In this document: piece by piece, positions 1 through 5,436 of the stretch
How the letters are laid out: the number at the start of each line of letters is the position of its first letter
Position numbering within the stretch: position 1 is the first letter of the stretch
DNA from: an uncultured Alphaproteobacteria bacterium
Lineage (GTDB): Bacteria > Pseudomonadota > Alphaproteobacteria > Rhizobiales > Rhizobiaceae
NCBI GenBank assembly: GCA_929200335.1
Contig: CAKMZG010000001.1
Span: forward strand, 1 to 7,665
Length of the DNA: 7,665 nt
Reading direction: 5' to 3'
Position numbers and translations under genes: made by a program
Notes under the pieces: model-generated
What the model was told of the DNA's origin: nothing
The model's input: only the letters and a program-made list of their open reading frames with translations
The model's database searches: none

Positions 1-221
1 ATTAATGGCAATGTGTTTTGTACCTTTAAAGCGTTCTCTAAATTGCTGATATATTCAAAAGGCGCGCCGTCTTTATTTTTATGAAATAGGTTTGCAGAAA
101 TCTCATCTGTTTGAAAAGAACAAACAATATGATCAACTTCATGATGAATAATTTTTCGACAATGCTCATCGCTTGGTGTTGTCCAAAAAAAGGATAAAAT
201 AAAACTAAAAATTTCCCACAT
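1..221 (-). CDS. Partial hypothetical protein, 3' end beyond window
   Basis: An open frame runs leftward from an ATG at 221 for 73 codons without a stop and leaves the window. An in-frame TAG at 251-249 bounds it upstream, and an AAAAGAG Shine-Dalgarno-like stretch lies about 8 nt before the ATG, which supports this start. The protein begins MWEIFSFILSFFW, a short hydrophobic stretch too brief to be a clear signal peptide, and continues as a polar, His/Asp/Glu-rich sequence. Residues 27-31 read HEVDH, which fits the HExxH zinc-protease pattern but could easily be chance in so short a fragment. It lies 67 nt downstream of gph on the same strand and could be co-transcribed with it. I do not recognise the family. 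Codon choice looks like that of its neighbours, so I think it is real, but no homology supports it. Confidence 0.5.
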   Translation of the reverse strand, partial: MWEIFSFILSFFWTTPSDEHCRKIIHHEVDHIVCSFQTDEISANLFHKNKDGAPFEYISNLENALKVQNTLPL

Positions 222-288
222 GAATGGCTCTTTTAAAATAGAAAAAATCTATATGTTTGAATTCTATGGCGATAATATGGTAATGTGA

Positions 289-972
289 TTAGCTCTTAAA
301 ATTAATCTTCTTAACTAAGTTATATACTTCGTTAAAATGAGAAAAAATACCATTGTTATCAAGGGTTTCTACCTCTATATTGCTATAGCCAAAATCTGCT
401 AATAATACTGGCACTCCCGCCGCATTTGCTGCAATAGCATCGGGTGCAGAATCGCCAATCATAATGGCTTTATCCTTATGTCCGCCAGCCAATTCAATAG
501 TCTTTAAAATATGTTGCGGGTCTGGTTTTTTGACATCAAATGTATCAGGGCCACAAATGCATTTAAACCGATGTCTTTGACCCAGTCCGTCAACGACTTT
601 TTTGGCTAACAATTCTAATTTGTTTGTGCAGATTGCAAATTGCCAACCTTCATTTTGCAGGCGATCCATAAGGTCAAATGCACCATCAAAAAAGATGGTG
701 TTTTCAGCACAACAATTTTCATATTCAATTAGGAAGTTTTCAAAAAGTTGATCTAATAATTGGAGGTTAACTTCTTGCCCGTTCAATTCATAAGCGCGAC
801 TAATCATGGCCTTTGCGCCGTGGCCAATAACAGAGCGAGCATCTTCCATTAAAACTGGCTGGAGATTTTGTCTTTCCAATATTATGTTGAGTACGGGTAT
901 GAGGTCTCGAGCGCTATCCACCAAAGTGCCGTCGAGGTCAAAAACCATTAGTGGTGCAATATTATCTGACAT
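289..972 (-). CDS. gph: Phosphoglycolate phosphatase-like HAD hydrolase
   Basis: This 227-residue cytoplasmic protein is a HAD-superfamily phosphatase with a helical C1 cap, most like phosphoglycolate phosphatase, which recycles 2-phosphoglycolate to glycolate. Motif I is DLDGT (Asp12 nucleophile, Asp14 acid/base). Motif II contains Thr116 in ICTNK, motif III Lys149 in KKPDP, and motif IV is GDSAPD at 173-178 with Asp174 and Asp178 as Mg ligands. Residues 18-85 form the cap, and the GHGA at 50-53 is typical of the Gph/PGP branch. All catalytic residues are present and the length is normal for alphaproteobacterial members. The ATG at 972 has AAGGGA about 7 nt upstream, supporting this start. 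The gene is transcribed divergently from rpiA. HAD substrate range is broad, so the exact substrate is inferred; a related sugar-phosphate phosphatase is the main alternative. Confidence 0.9.
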   Translation of the reverse strand: MSDNIAPLMVFDLDGTLVDSARDLIPVLNIILERQNLQPVLMEDARSVIGHGAKAMISRAYELNGQEVNLQLLDQLFENFLIEYENCCAENTIFFDGAFDLMDRLQNEGWQFAICTNKLELLAKKVVDGLGQRHRFKCICGPDTFDVKKPDPQHILKTIELAGGHKDKAIMIGDSAPDAIAANAAGVPVLLADFGYSNIEVETLDNNGIFSHFNEVYNLVKKINFKS

Positions 973-1018
973 TTCAATTCCCTTAGCTTAACAAGCACCA
1001 TTTGTAACAGTGTTATGG

Positions 1019-1046
1019 AGGATATAAAAGTGCTAAAATATGTGAA
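1019..1046 (-). promoter_or_regulatory. Possible sigma-70 promoter for gph
   Basis: On the minus strand TTCACA (1046-1041) is followed after 16 bp by TATCCT (1024-1019). These match the -35 consensus at 5/6 and the -10 at 4/6 positions. Initiation would fall near 1012, giving a leader of about 40 nt before the gph ATG. An 11-bp dyad TAACA-G-TGTTA (1005-1015) sits at the predicted start point and could be a regulator site, though it is short. No equally convincing promoter for rpiA was found in the rest of this divergent region (973-1149). Confidence 0.3.
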
Positions 1047-1149
1047 AGAGGCGAATTAGAAATTGTATCTCAAACCTTGCCATGATAGCCAGTTAGGGGA
1101 TTCGAATACCTACATTCACTTAAGTTGATTAAGCACTAATGGAAATAAA

Positions 1150-1839
1150 ATGGCAGGAAATCTAAAATACGATGCAGCTTTAGCAGCATTTGGCGAAGTC
1201 AAGTCTGGCATGAAACTGGGCATCGGCACAGGTTCAACAGCAGAGGAGTTTGTTAAAGTCTTGGTTCAAGCAGTAAGCGAAGGTCTGGAAATCGTTGGGG
1301 TGCCCACATCTGAGCGTACCAAAGAGCTTTGCATTGCAGGCAATGTTCCGCTGACTACTCTTGATGAGACACCAGAATTGGATTTGGTCATTGATGGGGC
1401 AGATGAGATTGACCCAAAAATGCGCTTGATTAAAGGCGGCGGTGGTGCGCATTTGCGCGAGAAAATCGTTGCAAAAGCAGGCAAAAAAATGATTGTCATT
1501 GCTGATGAGAGCAAAATTGTCGATACATTGGGTACATTTCCACTGCCTATTGAGGTTACTCAATTTGGCTCTAAAGCAACTATGCTTGCCATTGAAGCAG
1601 TTGCTAAATCGCTTGATCTTAGCGGCGAATTGAAGTTTCGTGAAAAAGATGGTCAAATTTTTGTCACAGATGAGGGGCATTATATCATTGATGCATCTTT
1701 TGGCCGTATTTCTAAGCCAGAGGAGTTGGCACAAGCTTTAGTTGCCTTGCCGGGGGTGGTTGAACATGGATTATTTATTGATATTGCAAAAATAGCTTAT
1801 GTTGCCAGCAGCGAAGGTGTCAAAATAATAAAGCAGTGA
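1150..1839 (+). CDS. rpiA: Ribose-5-phosphate isomerase A
   Basis: This 229-residue cytoplasmic enzyme interconverts ribose 5-phosphate and ribulose 5-phosphate in the non-oxidative pentose phosphate pathway. Visible hallmarks are the phosphate-binding GIGTGSTA at 24-31, SERT at 54-57, the IDGADEID block at 81-88 with Asp82 and Asp85, and KGGGGAHLREK at 95-105. In the last block Lys95 and Glu104 correspond to Lys94 and the catalytic Glu103 of the E. coli enzyme. Length is close to the E. coli protein (219 aa), and the family motifs run intact from end to end. The ATG at 1150 is preceded only by a weak GGAA-type Shine-Dalgarno; a nearby ATG at 1139 is out of frame. The gene diverges from gph and is followed by a terminator-like hairpin and a DUF2059 gene, a neighbourhood I remember from Hyphomicrobiales genomes. 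Confidence 0.96.
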   Translation: MAGNLKYDAALAAFGEVKSGMKLGIGTGSTAEEFVKVLVQAVSEGLEIVGVPTSERTKELCIAGNVPLTTLDETPELDLVIDGADEIDPKMRLIKGGGGAHLREKIVAKAGKKMIVIADESKIVDTLGTFPLPIEVTQFGSKATMLAIEAVAKSLDLSGELKFREKDGQIFVTDEGHYIIDASFGRISKPEELAQALVALPGVVEHGLFIDIAKIAYVASSEGVKIIKQ

Positions 1840-1870
1840 AGACGTCGAAATAATAAGGCTATAAGGTAAA

Positions 1871-1901
1871 AGGGTATAATTTTTTTTATACCTTGGTTTT
1901 T
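1871..1901 (+). terminator. Probable rho-independent terminator after rpiA
   Basis: AGGGTATAA (1871-1879) pairs with TTATACCTT (1886-1894), giving nine pairs of which one is G-T, around a six-T loop. GG and five Ts follow (1897-1901). The stem is AT-rich and the T tract is offset by two Gs, so termination may be partial. It lies 32 nt after the rpiA stop and before the DUF2059 gene. A weak promoter-like pair (TTGGTT 1893-1898, 17 bp, GATTAT 1916-1921) overlaps its 3' side and could restart transcription. Confidence 0.45.
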
Positions 1902-1965
1902 GGTAAAGATAATGAGATTATGAGTGAAATGGATAATCTTATTTTAAAAGGGATTTATAAAGCGT

Positions 1966-2463
1966 ATGAAAAATCTAATGAAAACAGTTTTGGGTTTTGC
2001 TGGTGTTTTGCTGGTAATGGGCAATTTGAACATGGCGCATGCAGAAGATATGGCAGAATCGCACATTCAGGCTGCAAAACTAGCTCTATCAGCATCAAAA
2101 GCAACTACGCCATTTGATCAAATCTTGCCAGGCTTGTCTGAGCGCGTGAAACAAGGTTTTATTCAAATCCGGCCTGATCTTAGTGATGATATCTCACGAG
2201 TGACAGATGAAACAGCTATTGAGGTTGCTGCACGTCGTGGTGATTTAGAAAATGAAGCTGCACGTGTTTATGCAAAAGTTTTCTCGGAAGACGAACTCAA
2301 AACCATAGCGGAGTTCTATAATTCACCTGCTGGGCAAAAATTAATCAGTGAAGCGCCAATTTTAGCGCGCGAGATGAGTGGTGCCTCAAAAGTTTGGGCA
2401 AATGGTATCTATCGCGATCTATCAGATAAAGTTCGCGCCAAACTTAAAGACAAAGGTCTTTAG
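1966..2463 (+). CDS. Secreted/periplasmic DUF2059 protein
   Basis: This 165-residue protein starts with a Sec signal peptide: a Lys-containing n-region, a hydrophobic core at about 8-19, and an AHA-ED cleavage site after residue 26. A mature periplasmic form of about 139 residues is expected. The C-terminal half carries the DUF2059 signature: YAKVFSEDELKTIAEFYNSP from about residue 101, followed by AGQKLISEAP, an all-helical domain of unknown function. AAAAGGGA lies 12 nt upstream of the ATG at 1966, somewhat far but usable. An internal ATG four codons later (1978) is a possible alternative that leaves the signal peptide intact. I recall DUF2059 genes next to rpiA in related alphaproteobacteria, often with gor beyond. 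Here the next gene is ilvB, so the usual order appears broken at the repeat-bearing gap. No biochemical role can be assigned. Confidence 0.85.
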   Translation: MKNLMKTVLGFAGVLLVMGNLNMAHAEDMAESHIQAAKLALSASKATTPFDQILPGLSERVKQGFIQIRPDLSDDISRVTDETAIEVAARRGDLENEAARVYAKVFSEDELKTIAEFYNSPAGQKLISEAPILAREMSGASKVWANGIYRDLSDKVRAKLKDKGL

Positions 2464-2484
2464 GAAATTAAGTATTTAGGAAGT

Positions 2485-2554
2485 GCGGCCTCTAAGAGGT
2501 AATATCTCAAGAGATCTCCCTAAGGTGGTTTGAGACAATCATAAATGAGGCCGC
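2485..2554. repeat. Nested inverted repeat after DUF2059 gene
   Basis: GCGGCCTC (2485-2492) and GAGGCCGC (2547-2554) are perfect 8-bp GC-rich inverted arms enclosing 54 nt. Inside, TCTCAA (2505-2510) pairs with TTGAGA (2530-2535), and the innermost part contains the palindrome GAGATCTC. The 70-nt unit can fold as a closed multi-stem RNA. No T tract follows either arm, so it is not a standard rho-independent terminator. It could be a structured 3' UTR, a small RNA, or a decayed palindromic repeat. Confidence 0.5.
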
Positions 2555-2570
2555 TGAATCAGCTCTTTGA

Positions 2571-2647
2571 AGCTTGATGTTCTAGTTTCTTTTATTTGAG
2601 CGAATGGTTCTCGTCTAAGTAAATTGATTTAAAAACTACACGCACTA
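2571..2647 (+). repeat. Dispersed palindromic repeat, copy 1 (left arm decayed)
   Basis: This 77-bp segment aligns without gaps to 6952-7028, with about 61 of 77 bases identical by my count. The conserved blocks are AGCTTGATG, TTCTTTTATTTG, CGAAT, GTTCT and CTACA. In this copy the left half of the first palindrome is not recognisable, and the second palindrome (around 2616-2631) retains only imperfect symmetry. It looks like an older, truncated member of the same element found upstream of the CBS gene. Confidence 0.75.
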
Positions 2648-2650
2648 ACG

Positions 2651-2708
2651 GCCTGTTTGGTTTAGAGCCATATGTACCAAAAGACAGTTGACGATCGTCT
2701 AAACAGGC
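2651..2708. repeat. Inverted repeat overlapping the leader promoter
   Basis: GCCTGTTT (2651-2658) and AAACAGGC (2701-2708) are perfect 8-bp inverted arms. An overlapping alternative pairing uses GTTTAGA (2659-2665) and TCTAAAC (2698-2704). A 10-bp perfect palindrome, GACGATCGTC, lies at 2690-2699. The right arm falls in the spacer of the predicted ilv leader promoter, so the site could be an operator or an extruding hairpin. A chance decayed repeat is equally possible. Confidence 0.45.
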
Positions 2709-2716
2709 GCTAAAGT
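2688..2716 (+). promoter_or_regulatory. Likely sigma-70 promoter of the ilv leader transcript
   Basis: TTGACG (2688-2693) and TAAAGT (2711-2716) are separated by exactly 17 bp, matching the consensus at 5/6 and 4/6 positions. Transcription from about 2723 would give an mRNA that begins about 50 nt before the leader peptide, the arrangement an attenuator needs. The -35 hexamer sits partly in the GACGATCGTC palindrome. Confidence 0.5.
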
Positions 2717-2774
2717 CTCAGAAATTGTCGGTAAATACGATTATGTGAGTGCTGATAGTTAATTGGAGAAAATT

Positions 2775-2831
2775 GTGTTTATACAAAATCTACTAGTTGT
2801 GGTGAGAATGCGCGCTAATGTGATGGGATGA
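2775..2831 (+). CDS. ilv operon leader peptide (attenuation sensor)
   Basis: A GTG at 2775 opens an 18-codon frame encoding MFIQNLLVVVRMRANVMG and ending in TGA at 2829-2831. GGAG at 2765-2768 sits 6 nt before the GTG, a good ribosome-binding site for so small a frame. Codons 3, 6-10 and 16 are Ile, Leu-Leu-Val-Val-Val and Val; both Leu codons are CTA. The cluster ends 55 nt upstream of a strong terminator that precedes ilvB. Leader peptides rich in branched-chain amino acid codons are established control elements of ilv operons in proteobacteria. Here the peptide's role is inferred: slow decoding of Leu/Val codons when charged tRNA is scarce should hold the ribosome over the first pairing segment. 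Confidence 0.8.
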   Translation: MFIQNLLVVVRMRANVMG

Positions 2832-2859
2832 GATCCAACACATTATATGCGCGCTAATG
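2808..2859 (+). repeat. 13-bp direct repeats framing the attenuator
   Basis: ATGCGCGCTAATG occurs at 2808-2820 and again at 2847-2859, a 39-bp period. The first copy encodes Met-Arg-Ala-Asn of the leader peptide directly after the Leu/Val run. The second ends at the 5' arm of the terminator. Both carry the TAATG that can pair with CATTA at 2841-2845. Confidence 0.85.
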
Positions 2860-2881
2860 GGCTCCTCTCGGAGCCTTTTTT
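2810..2881 (+). promoter_or_regulatory. Transcription attenuator controlling ilvBH
   Basis: Three mutually exclusive structures are visible. The protector pairs GCGCGC (2810-2815) with GCGCGC (2849-2854) and TAATGTG (2816-2822) with CACATTA (2839-2845), with a small GGAT/ATCC apical stem. The antiterminator pairs CATTA (2841-2845) with TAATG (2855-2859), CC (2835-2836) with GG (2860-2861) and GAG (2830-2832) with CTC (2862-2864), consuming the terminator's 5' arm. The terminator is GGCTCC (2860-2865), loop TCTC, GGAGCC (2870-2875), then six Ts. A ribosome stalled on codons 6-10 would cover the first segment and favour antitermination. One reaching the stop at 2829-2831 would cover the second and allow termination. 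Confidence 0.78.
2860..2881 (+). terminator. Rho-independent terminator of the ilv leader
   Basis: A perfect six-pair GC-rich stem, GGCTCC / GGAGCC, with a TCTC loop is followed immediately by six Ts. It is the strongest terminator in the window. It stands about 120 bp upstream of ilvB with no full gene directly before it, which fits an attenuator rather than a gene-end terminator. Confidence 0.88.
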
Positions 2882-2890
2882 ATTGGGCAA

Positions 2891-2919
2891 TTGACTTTTT
2901 TAGTCCTGCCTTTAATACA
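2891..2919 (+). promoter_or_regulatory. Possible second ilvB promoter downstream of the attenuator
   Basis: TTGACT (2891-2896) is followed after 17 bp by AATACA (2914-2919), or after 16 bp by TAATAC. The -35 is good and the -10 weak. It starts ten bases past the terminator, so transcripts from it would escape attenuation and reach ilvB with a leader of roughly 75 nt. Confidence 0.35.
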
Positions 2920-3002
2920 CTTTCAATAAAGTTTTTGGTAAATAGAGTTTACTTATAAATTTCGACTAGATTTAGTAGCGTTGCAAGAAATGGAAAAAGA
3001 CT

Positions 3003-4796
3003 ATGGCAGCAAATGACCAACAGGATAAAACGAACCCACAAGAGATGACTGGTGCTGAAATGATTGTGCAAGCAATGCGTGATCACGGTGTCAGTGATAT
3101 TTTCGGATATCCTGGCGGTGCTGTCCTGCCAATCTATGATGAACTGCATCAGCAGGAAGAGATTCGTCATATCTTAGTGCGCCATGAGCAGGGCGCTGGC
3201 CATGCAGCAGAAGGCTATGCCCGTTCATCTGGTAAGCCCGGTGTGGTTTTGGTAACATCAGGCCCTGGTGCTACAAATGTTATTACAGCGCTTCAAGATG
3301 CGCTTATGGATAGCATCCCGATGGTGGTTATCACAGGGCAGGTGCCGTCTTCTTTAATTGGCTCAGATGCATTCCAAGAATGCGATACGGTTGGCATTAC
3401 TCGCCCTTGTACTAAGCACAATTGGCTGGTGAAAAAGGTTGATGATCTTGCGCAGGTTTTACATGAAGCATTTTATGTAGCAACCTCTGGCCGTCCGGGC
3501 CCTGTTGTGGTTGATGTGCCGAAAGATGTGCAGTTTGCAACTGGCACTTATACACCAAAGCCTGAAAGTGAACATAAAACCTACCGCCCGCAGGTGGAAG
3601 GTGATGCTGAGGCCATTAAGATTGCTGCAAAATTATTGCGTGATGCCAAAAAGCCGATCATCTATTCTGGTGGTGGCGTTGTGAATTCGGGCCCTGATGC
3701 CAGTGCATTATTACGCACGCTAGTAAAAATTAGCGACATGCCAATTACCTCAACCTTGATGGGCTTGGGCTGCTATCCTGCATCTGGTGAACATTGGTTG
3801 GGCATGTTGGGCATGCATGGTACTTTTGAGGCTAATATGGCGATGCATGATTGCGATGTGATGCTTTGTGTTGGAGCGCGTTTTGACGACCGTATCACAG
3901 GCCGTTTGGATGCATTTTCACCCAACTCTATTAAAATTCATATTGATATTGATCCATCATCCATTAATAAAAATGTAGATGTTGATGTGCCAATCATTGG
4001 CGATGTAGGCAATGTTTTAGGTGAGTTGGTTAAGCTTTTAGAAAAAGACAGCAAGCTTGATAAAAAACGTTTGACCTCATGGCATGATCAAATTGATACT
4101 TGGCGCTCCCGTGGATGTTTAAACTACAAACCATCCGATGATGTGATTATGCCACAATTTGCCATTGAACGCTTATATGCGCATCTTAAGGGCAGTGATT
4201 TCTATATCACTACAGAGGTTGGCCAACATCAGATGTGGGCAGCCCAATATATTGGTTTTGAAGAACCCAACCGCTGGATGACTTCGGGTGGTCTTGGCAC
4301 TATGGGCTATGGATTTCCAGCAGCCTTAGGCGTGCAGGTGGCTCATCCTGATAGTAAGGTAGTTTGTATCTCTGGCGATGGTTCTGTTCAAATGAACATT
4401 CAAGAAATGTCGACCGCCATGCAACATGGTTTGCCAGTTAAGATTTTTATCCTGAACAATGAGTATTTGGGCATGGTGCGCCAATGGCAGCAATTGTTGC
4501 ATGGTAACCGCCTATCTCATTCTTATTCCAATGCATTGCCTGATTTTGTTAAATTGGCAGAGGCCTATGGCGGGCATGGTATCTCTTGCGAAAAGCCCGA
4601 GGAATTGGATGATAAGATCGCTGAAATGCTATCAAGCGATAAGCCCGTTATCTTTGATTGCCGCGTGGCCGCTTTGGCTAATTGTTTCCCAATGATCCCG
4701 TCAGGCAAAGCACATAATGAGATGCTATTGCCGGATGAGGCAACCGATGAAGTTATTGGTTCTGCCATTGATGCAAAAGGCAAGTCACTGGTTTAA
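3003..4796 (+). CDS. ilvB: Acetolactate synthase, large (catalytic) subunit
   Basis: This 597-residue ThDP-dependent enzyme condenses pyruvate with pyruvate or 2-oxobutyrate, the first shared step of valine, leucine and isoleucine synthesis. The N-terminal pyrimidine-binding domain (about 15-180) has GYPGGAVLPIYD at 35-46 and the ThDP-activating Glu62 in RHEQGAGHAAEGYAR. The middle domain (about 200-345) includes VGARFDDRITG at 290-300. The C-terminal domain has the ThDP/Mg motif GDGS at 458-461 ending in NN at 485-486, followed by MVRQWQQLLHGN with Trp495, and closes with MIPSGKAHNEMLL. Nothing is missing and the length is usual for alphaproteobacteria. A weak GGAA Shine-Dalgarno precedes the ATG. 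Expression is probably set by the attenuator at 2810-2881. The family name ilvB or ilvI is interchangeable here, because the ilvH neighbour matches the E. coli ilvIH pair. Confidence 0.97.
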   Translation: MAANDQQDKTNPQEMTGAEMIVQAMRDHGVSDIFGYPGGAVLPIYDELHQQEEIRHILVRHEQGAGHAAEGYARSSGKPGVVLVTSGPGATNVITALQDALMDSIPMVVITGQVPSSLIGSDAFQECDTVGITRPCTKHNWLVKKVDDLAQVLHEAFYVATSGRPGPVVVDVPKDVQFATGTYTPKPESEHKTYRPQVEGDAEAIKIAAKLLRDAKKPIIYSGGGVVNSGPDASALLRTLVKISDMPITSTLMGLGCYPASGEHWLGMLGMHGTFEANMAMHDCDVMLCVGARFDDRITGRLDAFSPNSIKIHIDIDPSSINKNVDVDVPIIGDVGNVLGELVKLLEKDSKLDKKRLTSWHDQIDTWRSRGCLNYKPSDDVIMPQFAIERLYAHLKGSDFYITTEVGQHQMWAAQYIGFEEPNRWMTSGGLGTMGYGFPAALGVQVAHPDSKVVCISGDGSVQMNIQEMSTAMQHGLPVKIFILNNEYLGMVRQWQQLLHGNRLSHSYSNALPDFVKLAEAYGGHGISCEKPEELDDKIAEMLSSDKPVIFDCRVAALANCFPMIPSGKAHNEMLLPDEATDEVIGSAIDAKGKSLV

Positions 4797-4828
4797 TTCC
4801 AGTCAAATTATTGAGAGGATTTTGAGTT

Positions 4829-5401
4829 ATGAACGCATTACTTCAACCCACTGGTTCAGCCTATTTTGCTAAAGAACAAACAGAAGAGCCAGAACTTCAT
4901 ACCCTATCTGTATTGGTAGATAACGAACCGGGCGCTCTTGCCCGTGTGATCGGCCTATTTTCAGGTCGTGGTTATAATATAGAGAGTTTGACCGTATCAG
5001 AAACTGAACATGAGGCGCATCTATCACGGATCACCATTCAGTCGCGTGGTCGCCCTAATATTTTGATGCAAATCAAACACCAGTTGGAGCGTATGATCCC
5101 TGTACATAAGGTTATAGATCTCACCCTTGTTGCTCGTGATAAGGGCTATGAAAAACCAATTGAGCGCGAAATGGCTTTGATTAAAGTTAAAGGCAAAGGA
5201 GAGGATCGCGTAGAAGCACTTCGCCTTGCTGAGGCTTTCCGCGCACAGGTGATTGATGCAGGTGCAGAGCATTTTACTTTTGAGATCACGGGGCGCACTT
5301 CAAAGATTGATCAATTTATCACCATTATGGAGCCTATTGGTCTAATAGAAGTCTGCCGCACAGGCGTTGCAGCGCTTAACCGTGGAGCTGAAAAAATATA
5401 G
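4829..5401 (+). CDS. ilvH: Acetolactate synthase, small (regulatory) subunit
   Basis: This 190-residue regulatory subunit activates the catalytic subunit and gives it valine feedback sensitivity. The N-terminal ACT domain (about 24-98) contains VDNEPGALARVIGLF (30-44) and SGRGYNIESLTV (45-56). Asn32, Gly35 and Asn50 align with Asn11, Gly14 and Asn29 of E. coli IlvH, positions I recall as part of the valine site, so feedback by valine is likely retained. The C-terminal domain (about 110-185) has REMALIKVKGKG, EITGRTSKIDQFI and GLIEVCRTGVAALNRG. It is longer than the E. coli protein (163 aa) mainly because of an N-terminal extension of about 20 residues. The gene begins 32 nt after ilvB; GAGAGGA lies 9 nt before the ATG. 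The two genes surely form one operon. Confidence 0.97.
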   Translation: MNALLQPTGSAYFAKEQTEEPELHTLSVLVDNEPGALARVIGLFSGRGYNIESLTVSETEHEAHLSRITIQSRGRPNILMQIKHQLERMIPVHKVIDLTLVARDKGYEKPIEREMALIKVKGKGEDRVEALRLAEAFRAQVIDAGAEHFTFEITGRTSKIDQFITIMEPIGLIEVCRTGVAALNRGAEKI

Positions 5402-5436
5402 TGGATGCATAAAAATATAATGAGTGGTGATTTGAT

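Noticed and set aside
1094..1110. GGGGATTCGAATAC upstream of rpiA resembling GGGGATTCGATAC upstream of the rhomboid gene
   Set aside because: In the rhomboid case it is simply the ribosome-binding region. Upstream of rpiA no start codon follows in a useful frame, and the match is short enough to be chance.
1234..1734. 166-codon minus-strand frame inside rpiA
   Set aside because: It is antisense to a fully conserved rpiA, rich in Cys, Asn and Phe as expected from reverse reading, with no recognisable motif or start signal.
1893..2117. 74-codon plus-strand frame beginning before the DUF2059 gene
   Set aside because: Most of it overlaps the DUF2059 coding sequence in another frame, lacks any domain, and its start lies inside the rpiA terminator stem without a ribosome-binding site.
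2485..2554. tRNA or tRNA-like gene
   Set aside because: The length (70 nt) and closing stem are suggestive, but there is no TTCGA-type T loop, no proper D arm and no seven-base anticodon loop on a five-pair stem.
2810..2881. Riboswitch or T-box instead of a leader-peptide attenuator
   Set aside because: There is no T-box motif or recognisable metabolite aptamer, and T-boxes are largely absent from this group. The Leu/Val-rich peptide explains the arrangement more simply.
2949..3170. 73-codon minus-strand frame across the ilvB start
   Set aside because: It overlaps the conserved N-terminus of ilvB and has no supporting ribosome-binding site or family resemblance.
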